Shown: positions 10,536 to 20,148, counted from the stretch's first letter. The stretch: 64,000 nt of DNA from Tabrizicola sp. (GCF_022842145.1 NZ_JALHQD010000001.1:6127-70126), one strand, 5' to 3'. Translations and numbers: made by a program. Notes: generated by a model not told the origin, from the letters alone.

Positions 10536-10742
10536 TTACGCCAGAGCCAGGTTCACAGCCGATTCACGGCCGTTACGATCCTGCTCGATGTCATAGGTCA
10601 CGGCCTGCCCATCGGGCAGCGAGCGGATGCCCGCACGCTCAAGCGCGGTCACGTGGACGAAAACGTCCTTGGAACCGCCTGCGGGAGCGATGAAGCCGAA
10701 GCCTTTGGTGGCGTTGAACCATTTCACGGTGCCATTGGCCAT
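10536..10742 (-). CDS. Cold-shock DNA/RNA-binding protein
   Basis: A 68-residue CspA-type protein starting MANGTVKWFNATKGFGFI. It carries RNP1 (KGFGFI) and an RNP2-like segment (DVFVHVTAL) of the five-stranded OB fold. These proteins act as RNA chaperones in the cytoplasm. The start is the ATG at 10742, preceded by AGGAGACATCACG. Upstream in-frame codons belong to the leader. The 164 bp between it and yebC should hold its promoter and 5' leader. Confidence 0.95.
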   Translation of the reverse strand: MANGTVKWFNATKGFGFIAPAGGSKDVFVHVTALERAGIRSLPDGQAVTYDIEQDRNGRESAVNLALA

Positions 10743-10906
10743 CGTGATGTCTCCTGTCATGTATGCCACCCGCAGCGTGCGGTGGCCTGGCCCAGTGTCG
10801 TCACGATCGAAGCTGAAGGCCGAAGCAGACAGTAGAACGAAAGAGAAGAAGCTTTGCCCCCCACACATGCGCGCTTTCGGCTCAAAAAGCAAGGGGCAGC
10901 AAAGAA

Positions 10907-11647
10907 TTAAAGCTGGGCCGCCACGTCTTCGGGGACGTCGAAGTTGTGCGTCACAGTCTGCACATCATCGTCTTCCTCCAGAAGATCGATCAGCCGCATC
11001 AGCTTCTGCGCGGTGTCCAGATCGACATCGGTCCGGCTTTGCGGCCGCCAGACAAGCTTGGATTCCGTCGATTCTCCCAGCGCCTTTTCCAGCGCGTCCG
11101 ACACTTCGGACAGGCTTTCCACCTGGCAATAGATCCAGTGGCCGTCCTCGTCCGACTCCACGTCGTCCGCTCCGGCATCCAGCGCCGCCATCATCACGTC
11201 ATCGGCAGACCCGACCGTGGCCGGATAGGAAATCTCGCCGACGCGGTCGAAGCTGTGCGCAACCGAGCCCGTGGTGCCCAGGTTCCCGCCACACTTGCTG
11301 AAATAGCTGCGGACGTTCGACGCGGTCCGGTTCAGGTTGTCGGTCATCGCCTCGACGATGATCGCGATCCCGTTGACGCCGTAACCCTCATAGCGGATCT
11401 CGGTATACTCTGCCCCATCGCCCATCTGCGATTTCTTGATGGCACGGTCGATCACGTCCTTCGGCATCGACAGCGCCTTGGCCGCCTTGACCGCCAGCCG
11501 CAGCCGGGGGTTCATGTCGACGTCAGGCATCCCCATCTTGGCCGCGACGGTGATTTCCTTCGACAGCTTGGAAAACATCTTCGAGCGCAGCTTGTCCTGC
11601 TTGCCCTTGCGATGCTGGATGTTCGCCCATTTCGAATGGCCTGCCAT
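10907..11647 (-). CDS. YebC/PmpR-family protein
   Basis: This 246-residue protein has the full YebC length and begins with the signature [18 protein letters not shown]. The three-domain fold is complete, with the family's acidic C-terminal stretch ([16 protein letters not shown]). Members have been described as transcriptional regulators and, more recently, as factors relieving ribosome stalling. In many proteobacteria the gene is near ruvC, but here it is about 28 kb from ruvCAB. Confidence 0.95.
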   Translation of the reverse strand: MAGHSKWANIQHRKGKQDKLRSKMFSKLSKEITVAAKMGMPDVDMNPRLRLAVKAAKALSMPKDVIDRAIKKSQMGDGAEYTEIRYEGYGVNGIAIIVEAMTDNLNRTASNVRSYFSKCGGNLGTTGSVAHSFDRVGEISYPATVGSADDVMMAALDAGADDVESDEDGHWIYCQVESLSEVSDALEKALGESTESKLVWRPQSRTDVDLDTAQKLMRLIDLLEEDDDVQTVTHNFDVPEDVAAQL

Positions 11648-11797
11648 TTGGCCTTACCTCAGTCCCATTTCGATGATGGCGTCCTCTACACCGGCGCGCC
11701 GCTCAAGAGCAACCCCCGCGCCCGGGAACGCTCCTCGGCGACTTCGTCCCTCGTCGCAGGCGAGGAGAAGTCGAAGAAGTACGACGAGCGCCGCGTC
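11648..11797. other. Intergenic interval with nested inverted repeats
   Basis: No gene is visible. Positions 11730-11790 contain several interleaved inverted repeats: CTCCTCG with CGAGGAG, CGACTTC with GAAGTCG, and CTCGTCG with CGACGAG. The core GCGAGGAGAAGTCG recurs at 53151-53164, so this is a dispersed structured repeat between lipoprotein and yebC genes. Confidence 0.55.
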
Positions 11798-12163
11798 TCA
11801 GTCGTCCGACAGATCGGCCGGCGGTGGCGAGACGAAGACATGATCCCGTCCCATCGCATCGGTGATCACCACCTCGGCCATCGGCGGCACCGCGCCCTCA
11901 GCCCCTAACGCCTCGGTCAGGCCGGTGAAAAGCTGCCGCAAGAGGTTCGGGTTCTCGACCACATCCACGGCATAGCCATACCCCGGCCCGCAGTCGTCGA
12001 ACCGTCCCGCGCCGCCAGCCGCGGCCCAGCCCGCCCGGCACACCGTCCCGTCGGACAGCGTCAGCGTCAGCACTTCCGCCGACAGCCGCGCCGCCTGCGG
12101 AACCGGGGTCGCCTGCAGCCCCACACAGCCGCCAAGCGTCAGAACCAACAGAAGCTTCCGCAT
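11798..12163 (-). CDS. Small putative lipoprotein
   Basis: The 121-residue protein opens with a lipoprotein signal: MRKLL, a hydrophobic stretch and the lipobox LTLGGC, so lipidation would be on Cys13. The mature part has two cysteines, in VCRAGW and FDDCGPG, and ends with an acidic tail. I do not recognise the family. It follows the SLC13 permease by 24 bp and is probably cotranscribed with it. Confidence 0.7.
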   Translation of the reverse strand: MRKLLLVLTLGGCVGLQATPVPQAARLSAEVLTLTLSDGTVCRAGWAAAGGAGRFDDCGPGYGYAVDVVENPNLLRQLFTGLTEALGAEGAVPPMAEVVITDAMGRDHVFVSPPPADLSDD

Positions 12164-12187
12164 GTCGCTCTCCTTAAGGGGGCCAGC

Positions 12188-13966
12188 TTACAGGGGCCAG
12201 ATCAGCGGGATCAACGCGCAGCTGACCAGCATCACGATGATGTTCAGCGGCAATCCGATCCGGGTGAAATCGCTGAAGCGATAGCCCCCCGGCCCGTAGA
12301 CCATCATGTTGGTCTGATACCCCACCGGGGTCGCAAAGGCGAGCGTGGCCGAGAACATCACCGCCACCACGAAAGGCCGCGGATCATGGCCCAGCTTTTC
12401 GGCCAGTTCGATGGCGATGGGCGTGTAGATCACCGCCACGGCGTTGTTCGACAGGAACTCGGTCAGCACGAGGCCGATGAAATAGACTGCCAGGATCATC
12501 GCGAATGGCCCGAGATTCTCCAGCCAGGGCGCGACGCCGGTCACGATCATCCCGACGGCACCCGACTGCTCCAGCCCCTCGCCCACCGCCAGCATCGCGA
12601 AGATCATCGCCAGCAAGCGCCCGTCGACAAAGGAAAACGCCTCGTCGCTGTCCACGCATTGCGTGATCAGGATCACCGCCACCGCCAGCAGCGCCAAAGG
12701 CAGGATCGGCGCCAGGTCCAGCGCGGACAAGACCACGATCAGCGCCAGCGCACCCAGCGCGATGGGGGCCTTCGCGCGCCGGAACGCCATGACGCGCGGC
12801 CGGTTCACGTCGACCAGGTCCATGTCCGCCGCAAGCCGCTGGATATCCTCGACCGTGCCCTCCAAAAGCAAGGTATCACCCACCCGCACGATCAGATCGT
12901 CCAGCTGCCGCCCGATGTTCTGGTTCCGCCGGTGCACCGCCAGCACATAGACGCCATAGCGCCGCCGAAGCCGCAGATCGCCCAGCCTGTTGCCCTCCAT
13001 CCGGCAGCCGGGACCGATCAGCACCTCCACCGTCTCGGTGTTCACCGACGACAGCTTGTCGACCAGATGCACGTCCGTGCGTTCGTGCAGGCCCATCAGC
13101 TCGGTCATCTCGGTGCGCAGGACCACCCGGTCCCCCGCCTCCAGCGTCACCGGAGCCAGGTCCCGCCGCAAGCTGGCATCGCCGCGCAACACGTCGATCA
13201 CCCGCACGCCGTCGCGCTTGAAAAGGTCGATGTCCATGACCGGCTGGCCGATCAACTGGCTGTCCTCGGGGACTGCAACCTCCGTGAAGAACTTCATCTT
13301 GCGCCGGTCGTTCAGCAGCACGCCCATCGACTGCCGCACCGGCAGAAGCCGATCGCCGAACAGCATCAGATACAGCCCGCCCGCGATCGTCACCGCGATC
13401 CCCAAGGGCGCGATCTCGAACATGCTGAAATGCTCCAGCCCCTGCTTCACCGCGACCCCATCCACTAGGATGTTGGTCGAGGTGCCGATAAGCGTGATCA
13501 TCCCGCCCAGAACCGTCATGTAACTGAGCGGAATCAGCAGCTTGGACGGAGCCGTGCCCAGCTTCATCGCCAACTGGATCACCACGGGGATCATCACCGC
13601 AACCAGCGGAGTGTTGTTCATGAAGGCCGAGGCCAGCGCCGTGGTCCCGATCAGCACCGCGACGGTGGTCTTCGGCCGGTCCCACGCGTGACGCCCCACA
13701 GCCGTTATCACCGCCTCGACCGCGCCAGTCCGCACCATTCCGCCCATCACCAGGAACATCAGCGCGATGGTCCAGGGGGCCGGGTTCGACAGGACCGAGC
13801 TCGCCTCCTTCACCGGCAGGATTCCCAGAGCCAGCATCGCGGCCGCCGCGCCGATGGCCGTAACCTCGACCGGTGTGCGCTCCAGCACGAACAGCACGAA
13901 CATGACCACCAGAATCGCCAGCGCGACCCAGGGCTGGAACTCTGCCGGGATGGACAGTCCGAACAT
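12188..13966 (-). CDS. SLC13/DASS-family permease with two RCK_C (TrkA-C) domains
   Basis: The 592-residue inner-membrane protein has two groups of transmembrane segments, about residues 10-200 and 390-592. They flank two soluble TrkA-C-like domains at about 200-290 and 300-380. The final segment includes TEFLSNNAVAVIYTP, typical of the divalent anion/sodium symporter family. Such proteins transport sulfate, dicarboxylates or related anions, but the substrate is not determinable here. The start is the ATG at 13966, which overlaps the stop of the upstream EamA gene (TGATG). The frame continues upstream, but only inside that gene. Confidence 0.88.
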   Translation of the reverse strand: MFGLSIPAEFQPWVALAILVVMFVLFVLERTPVEVTAIGAAAAMLALGILPVKEASSVLSNPAPWTIALMFLVMGGMVRTGAVEAVITAVGRHAWDRPKTTVAVLIGTTALASAFMNNTPLVAVMIPVVIQLAMKLGTAPSKLLIPLSYMTVLGGMITLIGTSTNILVDGVAVKQGLEHFSMFEIAPLGIAVTIAGGLYLMLFGDRLLPVRQSMGVLLNDRRKMKFFTEVAVPEDSQLIGQPVMDIDLFKRDGVRVIDVLRGDASLRRDLAPVTLEAGDRVVLRTEMTELMGLHERTDVHLVDKLSSVNTETVEVLIGPGCRMEGNRLGDLRLRRRYGVYVLAVHRRNQNIGRQLDDLIVRVGDTLLLEGTVEDIQRLAADMDLVDVNRPRVMAFRRAKAPIALGALALIVVLSALDLAPILPLALLAVAVILITQCVDSDEAFSFVDGRLLAMIFAMLAVGEGLEQSGAVGMIVTGVAPWLENLGPFAMILAVYFIGLVLTEFLSNNAVAVIYTPIAIELAEKLGHDPRPFVVAVMFSATLAFATPVGYQTNMMVYGPGGYRFSDFTRIGLPLNIIVMLVSCALIPLIWPL

Positions 13967-14904
13967 CAGACCGCCCCCTTCTTCGCCCGTTCGCGGGGCT
14001 GCACCAGGGCCACCCCCGCCAGCATCACGGCCAGAGCCACCCACACCGTCGCCGAGGGCCGCTCGCCCAGTAGCACCATCGCCCAGATCATCCCCGCCGC
14101 CGTCACCAGATAGCTCGACTGCGCAGCAAAGACTGCCCCGGCTGTCGCGGCCAGCCAGACATAGCTTGCGTAAAGCAGCGCATGCAGCGCCGAGGACAGC
14201 ACCAGCGCCCAGTCATCCCGGCCCATGGGCCAGGGCGAATAGCTCTGATCCATCACAAGCATCACCGGCGCGCACAGGATCAGGCCCATCAGGCTTGCCC
14301 CCAGCATCGCCTGCAACGCATCCATCCCCAACGTGCCGCGATGGGCCACGTAGGTCGCCTCCATCGCATAGAACAGCGGCCCCACCAGCGCCACCGGCAG
14401 CCACGCGACCAGCGCCGCATCCGGCAGCGCCGCCCCCGGAGCCGCCAGAAGCCCCACCCCCAGAAGCCCCATCGCCAGGCCGACCAGCCGCAGGGCCGAA
14501 AACCGGTCCATCCCCAAAGCCAGCGCCATCGGAAAGGCCAGCATCGGGATCATCGCGATGATGATCGACATGACGCCCGACGGCAGATGCGCCACCGAGG
14601 CATAGAAGGTCCCGTTCGGGATGATCGTCCCCAGCACCGCCACCACGGCATAGAACCGCAGCGCGGGGACCGTCAGCTTCATCCCTTTCCGCCGCACCAG
14701 CGCAATCGCGCCCAGGACGACGACCATCACCACCTGCTGCCAGAAGATCAGCCCGAAGGGTCCATGCCCCGTCTCGGTCGCGATCTTGCCCAGGGGATGG
14801 GTCGAGCCCCAGCCGATCCCAAGCCACAGCAGCACGCCGACGAAGAACCAGCGCCCCGGCGTTCCCCGGCCGGGAACCGGCGCAGCCTCTGTCACGGCGC
14901 TCAC
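13966..14904 (-). CDS. EamA/DMT-family exporter
   Basis: A 312-residue inner-membrane protein with ten hydrophobic segments in two EamA repeats, starting MSAVTEAAPVPGRGTPGRW. The family includes metabolite and drug exporters; no substrate can be assigned. It overlaps ymdB by 4 bp upstream and the SLC13 gene by 1 bp downstream. The three genes therefore probably form one translationally coupled operon. Confidence 0.87.
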   Translation of the reverse strand: MSAVTEAAPVPGRGTPGRWFFVGVLLWLGIGWGSTHPLGKIATETGHGPFGLIFWQQVVMVVVLGAIALVRRKGMKLTVPALRFYAVVAVLGTIIPNGTFYASVAHLPSGVMSIIIAMIPMLAFPMALALGMDRFSALRLVGLAMGLLGVGLLAAPGAALPDAALVAWLPVALVGPLFYAMEATYVAHRGTLGMDALQAMLGASLMGLILCAPVMLVMDQSYSPWPMGRDDWALVLSSALHALLYASYVWLAATAGAVFAAQSSYLVTAAGMIWAMVLLGERPSATVWVALAVMLAGVALVQPRERAKKGAV

Positions 14905-15713
14905 GGCACCGACTCCTGCAACTTGCCGCCGACCCGGATCATCCGCACCTTCTGGGCAAGCCCCGTCTTGTCGTCGGTCTCGACATAGACCCCCGACAGC
15001 GTCGCTTCGCCATTCGCAGGCTCGAACCGCCCCTTGGCCATCCCGGTCAGAAAGCGGCGGAGCGGCTCCAGCTTCTCCATCCCGATCACGCTGTCATAAT
15101 CGCCGCACATGCCCGCATCGGACTGATACGCCGTGCCCTTGCCCAGGATCATCGTATCACTGGTCGGCACATGGGTATGCGTGCCCACCACCAGCGACGC
15201 CATCCCGTCGCACCAATGCCCCATCCCCATCTTCTCGGATGTGGCCTCGGCATGGAAATCGACCACCGCCGCCTGCACCACCCCCCCCAGGGTATGCTGC
15301 TTCAACACCGTCTCCAGAGCGCTGAAGGGGTCGTCAAACGGGCGCTTCATGAACACCTGCCCCAGGGCCTGCGTCACCAGAACCTTCCGACCGTGGGTCG
15401 CTTCGAACACCCGGAACCCCCGCCCCGGAGCCACCTTCGAGAAGTTCAGCGGCCGCACGATCCGCGGCTCCTGCTCGATGAAGCTCAGCATGTCCTTCTG
15501 GTCGAAGGCATGGTCCCCCAGCGTCAGGCAATCCGCCCCAGCCGCCAGCAGCTCCTTCGCATGATCGCCAGTGATCCCGGCCCCCTGGCTCGCGTTCTCG
15601 CCGTTCACCACGACGAAATCCAACCCCCAGGCTTGCCGAAGTCCCGGCAGCCGCTCGATCACCGCCGCCCGGCCTGACCGGCCCACGACATCGCCCAGAA
15701 AAAGCAGTTTCAT
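14901..15713 (-). CDS. YmdB-family metallophosphoesterase (TIGR00282)
   Basis: The protein has 270 residues, the typical length for the family. Metal-ligand motifs of the calcineurin-like fold are visible: GDVVGRSGR at residues 7-15, VVNGENASQG near 35-44, TLGDHAFDQ near 64-72 and GTHTHVPTSD near 177-186. YmdB of Bacillus is a cyclic-nucleotide phosphodiesterase affecting biofilm; function in alphaproteobacteria is uncertain. It heads the ymdB-eamA-SLC13 overlapping group. Confidence 0.92.
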   Translation of the reverse strand: MKLLFLGDVVGRSGRAAVIERLPGLRQAWGLDFVVVNGENASQGAGITGDHAKELLAAGADCLTLGDHAFDQKDMLSFIEQEPRIVRPLNFSKVAPGRGFRVFEATHGRKVLVTQALGQVFMKRPFDDPFSALETVLKQHTLGGVVQAAVVDFHAEATSEKMGMGHWCDGMASLVVGTHTHVPTSDTMILGKGTAYQSDAGMCGDYDSVIGMEKLEPLRRFLTGMAKGRFEPANGEATLSGVYVETDDKTGLAQKVRMIRVGGKLQESVP

Positions 15714-15722
15714 ACGTCCCGA

Positions 15723-15947
15723 TTAGGCGGGGGACCGGGTTCCGGCAAGCGGAATGACAGCGCAGCCCCGGAAAAAGCGCCGCAATTCCGGCGGCACTGC
15801 CTTGTCCGGAACAACCGCCCAAGAGCGAGTCGCTTCTCCGAAAATCCTCCGCCAGAGCAAATCCTTCTCCTCCAGCGATTCGCCCAGAAGGTTGCCGACT
15901 TCGGCGCTGATGTCGGGGCAGACGAACGGAAGACGCGATGCAGACAT
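15723..15947 (-). CDS. Small hypothetical protein
   Basis: A 74-residue reading frame starting MSASRLPFVCPD, placed directly upstream of ymdB and divergent from the helicase gene. Third codon positions are GC-rich and the composition is protein-like, with mixed charged and hydrophobic residues and no membrane segment. The ribosome-binding site is weak and no family is recognised. It may be real but could be a chance frame. Confidence 0.35.
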   Translation of the reverse strand: MSASRLPFVCPDISAEVGNLLGESLEEKDLLWRRIFGEATRSWAVVPDKAVPPELRRFFRGCAVIPLAGTRSPA

Positions 15948-16032
15948 AAGTTTAACTGCGGGATCAACAGCTTATCACAGTACACGCCGCACGCCGTTTC
16001 CCTGCCCACCCCGCCGCGTTATCTCTTTGTTC

Positions 16033-18420
16033 ATGACCAATCTCCCCCCCGCCCTCGCTGACTGGTTCGCCGCCAAGGGCTGGGCCCTCCACCCCCACCA
16101 GCTCGACATGCTGGCCAAGGCCCAGGACCCCGCCACCCTCCTCATCGCCCCGACCGGAGGTGGCAAGACCCTCGCCGGGTTCCTCCCCACCCTCGCCGAA
16201 CTCGGGCCAAACCCCGCGCCGGGTCTCCACACCCTCTACGTCTCCCCCCTCAAGGCGCTGACCGCCGATATCCGCCGCAACCTCGGCACTCCCATCGAAG
16301 GCGCGGGCCTGAAAATCCGGGTCGAGGATCGCACCGGCGACACCTCTTACACCCAGCGCCGCCGCCAGCGCGCCGACCCGCCGCACATCCTCCTGACCAC
16401 ACCGGAAAGCCTCGCCCTCCTCCTCAGCTACGAAGATGCCCCCCGGATTTTCCAAGGCATACAGCGGGTCATCATCGACGAAATCCACGCCCTCGCCGAA
16501 TCCAAACGCGGCGACCAGCTCGTCCTGCAGATCGCCCGCCTGCAATCCCTGAACCCCGGCCTCCGCCGCATCGGCCTTTCCGCCACGGTCGAGAACCCCC
16601 CGGCCCTCGCCCGCTTCCTCGCCCCCGAAACCACCATCCTCGAAGCCGACCCCGGCCCCGACCCCGACATTTCCATGCTGGAAACTGAGGCGCCCCCCCC
16701 CTGGTCCGGCGGCGGCGGACGCTACGCCATCCCCGCGATCCTGAACGAAGTCACCCGCCACCAGACCACCCTCATCTTCCACAACACCCGCGCGCAGGCA
16801 GAGCTTTTCTTCCACGACCTCTGGCTTGCCAACACCGAAGACCTGCCCATCGGCATCCACCACGGCTCTCTCTCCCGCGAACAGCGCGAGCGGGTCGAAC
16901 ATGCCATGACCGCTGGCGCCCTCCGGGCCGTCGTCTGCACCGGCTCCCTCGATCTCGGCATCGACTGGGGCGATGTCGATCTCGTGATCCAGGTCGGCGC
17001 GCCGAAGAACGTCAAGCGCCTCGTCCAGCGCATCGGCCGCGCCAACCACCGCTACAACGCGCCCTCGAAAGCGCTCCTCGTCCCGGCCAACCGCTTCGAA
17101 GTCGTCGAATGCCAGGCGGCTCTCGACGCCGTGCACGCCCATACCCTCGACGGCGAGCCCCGCGGCCCCGGGCCACGCGATGTCCTTTGCCAGCACATCC
17201 TCGCCACCGCCTGCTCCGGTCCCTTCGACGCCGACCAGCTTTACGCCGAAGTGACCACAGCCGGCCCCTACGCGGCCCTCACCAGACCCGAATTCGACGC
17301 CTGCCTGGATTTCACCGCCACCGGCGGCTACGCGCTGAAAGCCTACGACCGCTGGCAGCGACTGAAACAGACCCACGGGAACTGGCACCTCCGCGACCCC
17401 CGCGCCGCTGCCCTGATCCGCCAGAACCTCGGCACCATCATCGATACCGAGAACCTGAAGGTCCGCCTCCGGAACCATGGCGCACCGCTCGGCGAGGTCG
17501 AGGAAGGCTTCGCCGCCTCCCTCACCCCCGGCGACACCTTCCTCATCGCCGGCCAGATCGTCCGCTACGAATCCCTGCGCGAGATGACGGTGGAGGTCTC
17601 AAAAACCCCCGGACGCGACCCCAAGGTCGCCGTCTTCAACGGCACCAAGTTCGCCACCTCCACCCTCCTCGCCGACCGCATCCTGGAAATCTTCCAGCAA
17701 CCCAGCTGGCCCGACCTCCCCGCCCACACCGCCCAGTGGCTCTCCCTCCAGCGGGAGGTCTCGCGCCTTCCCGACCCCCACTCACTCCTCCTCGAAAGCT
17801 TCCCCCACGACGGCCGCGAACACCTGGTGATCTACGGCTTTGCCGGCCGCAACGCCCAGCAGACCCTCGGCCTCCTCGTCACCAAACAGATGGAACAACA
17901 AGGCCTTGCCCCCTTGGGCTTCGTCGCCACCGACTACGCCACCCTCACCTGGGGCCTCGACCCGGTCACCGACCCCGCCCCCCTCTTCAGCCTCGAAACG
18001 CTCAGAGACGGCCTCGAATCCTGGCTCTCCGGCAACGCCGTGATGAAGCGCACCTTCCGTGACACCGCCATCATCTCCGGCCTGATCGAACGCTCCCACC
18101 AGGGCCGCCGCAAGTCCGGCCGCCAGGCCACCTTCTCCTCCGACATCCTCTACGACACGCTCAAGAAGTACGACCCCGACCACCTTCTGCTGCAGATCAC
18201 CCGCGAAGAGGCGCTCCGCGGCCTCATCGACTTTTCCCGGATCGAGGCGATGCTCGCCCGCGTCGGCCCCAACATCGACCTCAAACGCCTGAAACGGGTC
18301 ACCCCCCTCGCCGCACCGCTCTTCTTCGAACCCAGCCGCATCCCGGTCCAAGGCGAAGGCCGCGACCGCCTCGCCGTCTCGCAGGCCCAAGCGCTGATGG
18401 AAGCCGCAGGCCTCGCCTGA
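16033..18420 (+). CDS. Lhr-type ligase-associated DEXH-box DNA helicase
   Basis: The 795-residue protein contains a Walker A motif (APTGGGKT), DEIH (IDEIHAL), SATV and an arginine-finger motif (VQRIGRANHR), all within the first 350 residues. The rest is the Lhr-core winged-helix and DUF4910-like region. This matches the ligase-associated DEXH helicases (TIGR04121) thought to act in DNA repair with a phosphoesterase, a ligase and sometimes a beta-lactamase-fold nuclease. The partner phosphoesterase follows at 18569; the ligase and nuclease are not in this window. The start is the ATG at 16033. The frame runs further upstream, but that part overlaps the region divergent to the small gene at 15947. 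Confidence 0.92.
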   Translation: MTNLPPALADWFAAKGWALHPHQLDMLAKAQDPATLLIAPTGGGKTLAGFLPTLAELGPNPAPGLHTLYVSPLKALTADIRRNLGTPIEGAGLKIRVEDRTGDTSYTQRRRQRADPPHILLTTPESLALLLSYEDAPRIFQGIQRVIIDEIHALAESKRGDQLVLQIARLQSLNPGLRRIGLSATVENPPALARFLAPETTILEADPGPDPDISMLETEAPPPWSGGGGRYAIPAILNEVTRHQTTLIFHNTRAQAELFFHDLWLANTEDLPIGIHHGSLSREQRERVEHAMTAGALRAVVCTGSLDLGIDWGDVDLVIQVGAPKNVKRLVQRIGRANHRYNAPSKALLVPANRFEVVECQAALDAVHAHTLDGEPRGPGPRDVLCQHILATACSGPFDADQLYAEVTTAGPYAALTRPEFDACLDFTATGGYALKAYDRWQRLKQTHGNWHLRDPRAAALIRQNLGTIIDTENLKVRLRNHGAPLGEVEEGFAASLTPGDTFLIAGQIVRYESLREMTVEVSKTPGRDPKVAVFNGTKFATSTLLADRILEIFQQPSWPDLPAHTAQWLSLQREVSRLPDPHSLLLESFPHDGREHLVIYGFAGRNAQQTLGLLVTKQMEQQGLAPLGFVATDYATLTWGLDPVTDPAPLFSLETLRDGLESWLSGNAVMKRTFRDTAIISGLIERSHQGRRKSGRQATFSSDILYDTLKKYDPDHLLLQITREEALRGLIDFSRIEAMLARVGPNIDLKRLKRVTPLAAPLFFEPSRIPVQGEGRDRLAVSQAQALMEAAGLA

Positions 18421-18448
18421 CCTTTCATCTTTGCCCAAATATCCCCGC
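18421..18448. repeat. TTTGCCCAAATATCCCCGC repeat, copy 1
   Basis: A 28-bp element (CTTTCA, two variable bases, then TTTGCCCAAATATCCCCGC) sits directly after the helicase stop. A near-identical copy occurs at 60783-60810. It is noncoding in both places. It lies between the helicase and phosphoesterase genes, which are separated by 148 bp. Confidence 0.6.
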
Positions 18449-18568
18449 GCGGAGCGCATCCGAGGCAAGCGGCGCAGTCCGCGCAGCCGAGGCAAAAACC
18501 TTGTGCGAAGCACTCAATTTCACAGCCGCCCCTTGAAGCAGACCCGCCGCCGGGGCATTCACCCACCC

Positions 18569-19216
18569 ATGCACCACGCGCTCTTCTTCCACGGCGAAAC
18601 GCTGCACCTGATGCCCTCGGGCGCGCTTCACTGGCCCGCGCGGAAGACGCTTGCCGTCTCCGACCTGCACTTGGGCAAATCCGAACGCCTCGCCCGCCGG
18701 GGCGGCACGCTGCTCCCCCCCTACGAGACGCAGGCGACGCTGGAAAAACTCGACCGTGACCTTGAACACACCAGGGCCGAGACCGTCATCTGCCTCGGCG
18801 ACAGCTTCGACGACCTCGCCGCGCTGGACGGCATCGAAGAGACCTCACGCCTCTGGATCACCCGTCTCATGGCCGGCCGCGACTGGACCTGGATCACCGG
18901 CAACCACGACCCCGGACCGATCGACCTTGGCGGCACGCACCGGGCGGAACTGAAGCTCCAGCCCTTCACCTTCCGCCACATTGCCGATCCTGCCGATCGG
19001 GCCGAGATTTCAGGCCACTACCACCCCAAGGCCAGCCTGGCGGGCCAGTCGAAGCCCTGCTTCCTGGCCGACGCCAGCCGCCTCATCATGCCCGCCTACG
19101 GCGTCTACACCGGAGGCCTCCGGTCGCATCACTCGGCCCTGACCGCTCTGATGGCAAAGGACGCGCTGGCCATCCTGACCGGCCCGCGCGTCCTTGCAAT
19201 TCCAATGCCCAAGTAG
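18569..19216 (+). CDS. pdeM: Ligase-associated metallophosphoesterase
   Basis: A 215-residue calcineurin-like phosphoesterase (TIGR04123 type). Metal-binding motifs appear in order: SDLHLGKSE, GDSFDD, GNHDPG and GHYHPK. It is the usual partner of the Lhr-type helicase just upstream and is thought to process DNA ends or RNA in repair. The start ATG at 18569 gives the normal family length; upstream in-frame codons overlap the noncoding repeat. Confidence 0.9.
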   Translation: MHHALFFHGETLHLMPSGALHWPARKTLAVSDLHLGKSERLARRGGTLLPPYETQATLEKLDRDLEHTRAETVICLGDSFDDLAALDGIEETSRLWITRLMAGRDWTWITGNHDPGPIDLGGTHRAELKLQPFTFRHIADPADRAEISGHYHPKASLAGQSKPCFLADASRLIMPAYGVYTGGLRSHHSALTALMAKDALAILTGPRVLAIPMPK

Positions 19217-19238
19217 GGTGTGCCTTCAGGCGCACCTA
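19213..19238. repeat. GTAGGGTG palindrome, copy 2
   Basis: GTAGGGTGTGCC, loop, then GGCGCACCTATG. The repeat begins inside the TAG stop of the phosphoesterase and lies between it and the convergent folD gene (stop at 19245). It may serve as a shared transcript end. Confidence 0.75.
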
Positions 19239-19244
19239 TGCCAC

Positions 19245-20135
19245 CTATGCCGTCAGCCCCTTCGGCTCGGCCAGCCCGTTCGTCCGGCAGCAGGCCGTCA
19301 TCGTGTTGGCCAGAAGGCAGGCAATCGTCATCGGCCCCACCCCGCCCGGCACCGGAGTGATCGCCCCCGCCACTGCCGCAGCGCTTTCGTAATGCACGTC
19401 GCCCACCAGCTTCGCCTTGCCGTCGCGCTCGATCCGGTTGATGCCGACGTCGATCACCGTCGCCCCCGGCCGCACCATGTCGCCCGTGATCATCTCGGGC
19501 CGCCCGACCGCCGCCACCAGAATATCCGCCCGCTTGCAAACCTCGGCCAGATCCTTGGTCCGCGAATGCGCGATCGTCACCGTGCAGCTGTCGCCCAGCA
19601 GCAACTGAGCCATCGGCTTGCCCACGATGTTCGACCGCCCCACCACCACGGCGTTCAACCCGGCCAGCTTCCCATGATGGTCCCGCAGCATCATCAGGCA
19701 CCCGAGTGGGGTGCAGGGCACCATCGACTTCTGCCCGGTCCCCAGAAGTCCGACGTTCGAAATGTGAAATCCGTCCACATCCTTCGCCGGATCGATCCGG
19801 TTGATCACCAGTTCCGAGTTCAGATGCCCCGGCAGCGGCAGCTGCACCAAAATCCCATGCACCGCAGGGTCCGCGTTCAGCGTGTCGATCAGGGCAAGCA
19901 ACTCCGCCTCGCCCGTCTCTGCCGAAAGCCGATGTTCGAAAGATGCCATTCCGACCTCGATGGTCGAAGCGTGCTTGTTCTTCACATAGACCTTCGAGGC
20001 CGGGTCCTCGCCCACCAGCACGACCGCCAATCCCGGCGTCAGACCATGTTCGTCCTTCAGCCGCGCCACATGCTCTGCGACCTCTGCCCGCACCTTGGCC
20101 GCGAAAGCCTTGCCGTCGATCACCTTGGCCGTCAT
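19245..20135 (-). CDS. folD: Bifunctional methylenetetrahydrofolate dehydrogenase/cyclohydrolase
   Basis: The 296-residue protein is a canonical FolD. It has the catalytic pair Tyr50 and Lys54 in YVKNK, Gln97 in VQLPLP, KDVDGFH, PCTPLG, the Rossmann segment [11 protein letters not shown] and the C-terminal [11 protein letters not shown]. It interconverts 5,10-methylene-, methenyl- and 10-formyl-tetrahydrofolate in the cytoplasm. The start ATG at 20135 has GGAGG upstream and lies 13 bp after a second FolD-type gene. It is the last gene of the fhs-led operon. Confidence 0.96.
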   Translation of the reverse strand: MTAKVIDGKAFAAKVRAEVAEHVARLKDEHGLTPGLAVVLVGEDPASKVYVKNKHASTIEVGMASFEHRLSAETGEAELLALIDTLNADPAVHGILVQLPLPGHLNSELVINRIDPAKDVDGFHISNVGLLGTGQKSMVPCTPLGCLMMLRDHHGKLAGLNAVVVGRSNIVGKPMAQLLLGDSCTVTIAHSRTKDLAEVCKRADILVAAVGRPEMITGDMVRPGATVIDVGINRIERDGKAKLVGDVHYESAAAVAGAITPVPGGVGPMTIACLLANTMTACCRTNGLAEPKGLTA

Positions 20136-20148
20136 CCCGTATCCTCCG

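Noticed and set aside
15964-17478. A long minus-strand open frame opposite the Lhr-type helicase
   Set aside because: The plus-strand frame carries all helicase motifs; the antisense translation is Gly/Glu/Val-rich and motif-free.
16033-18420. Helicase as a Cas3 or defence-system helicase
   Set aside because: Domain order and the adjacent phosphoesterase fit the ligase-associated Lhr family; no HD nuclease or defence partner is present.
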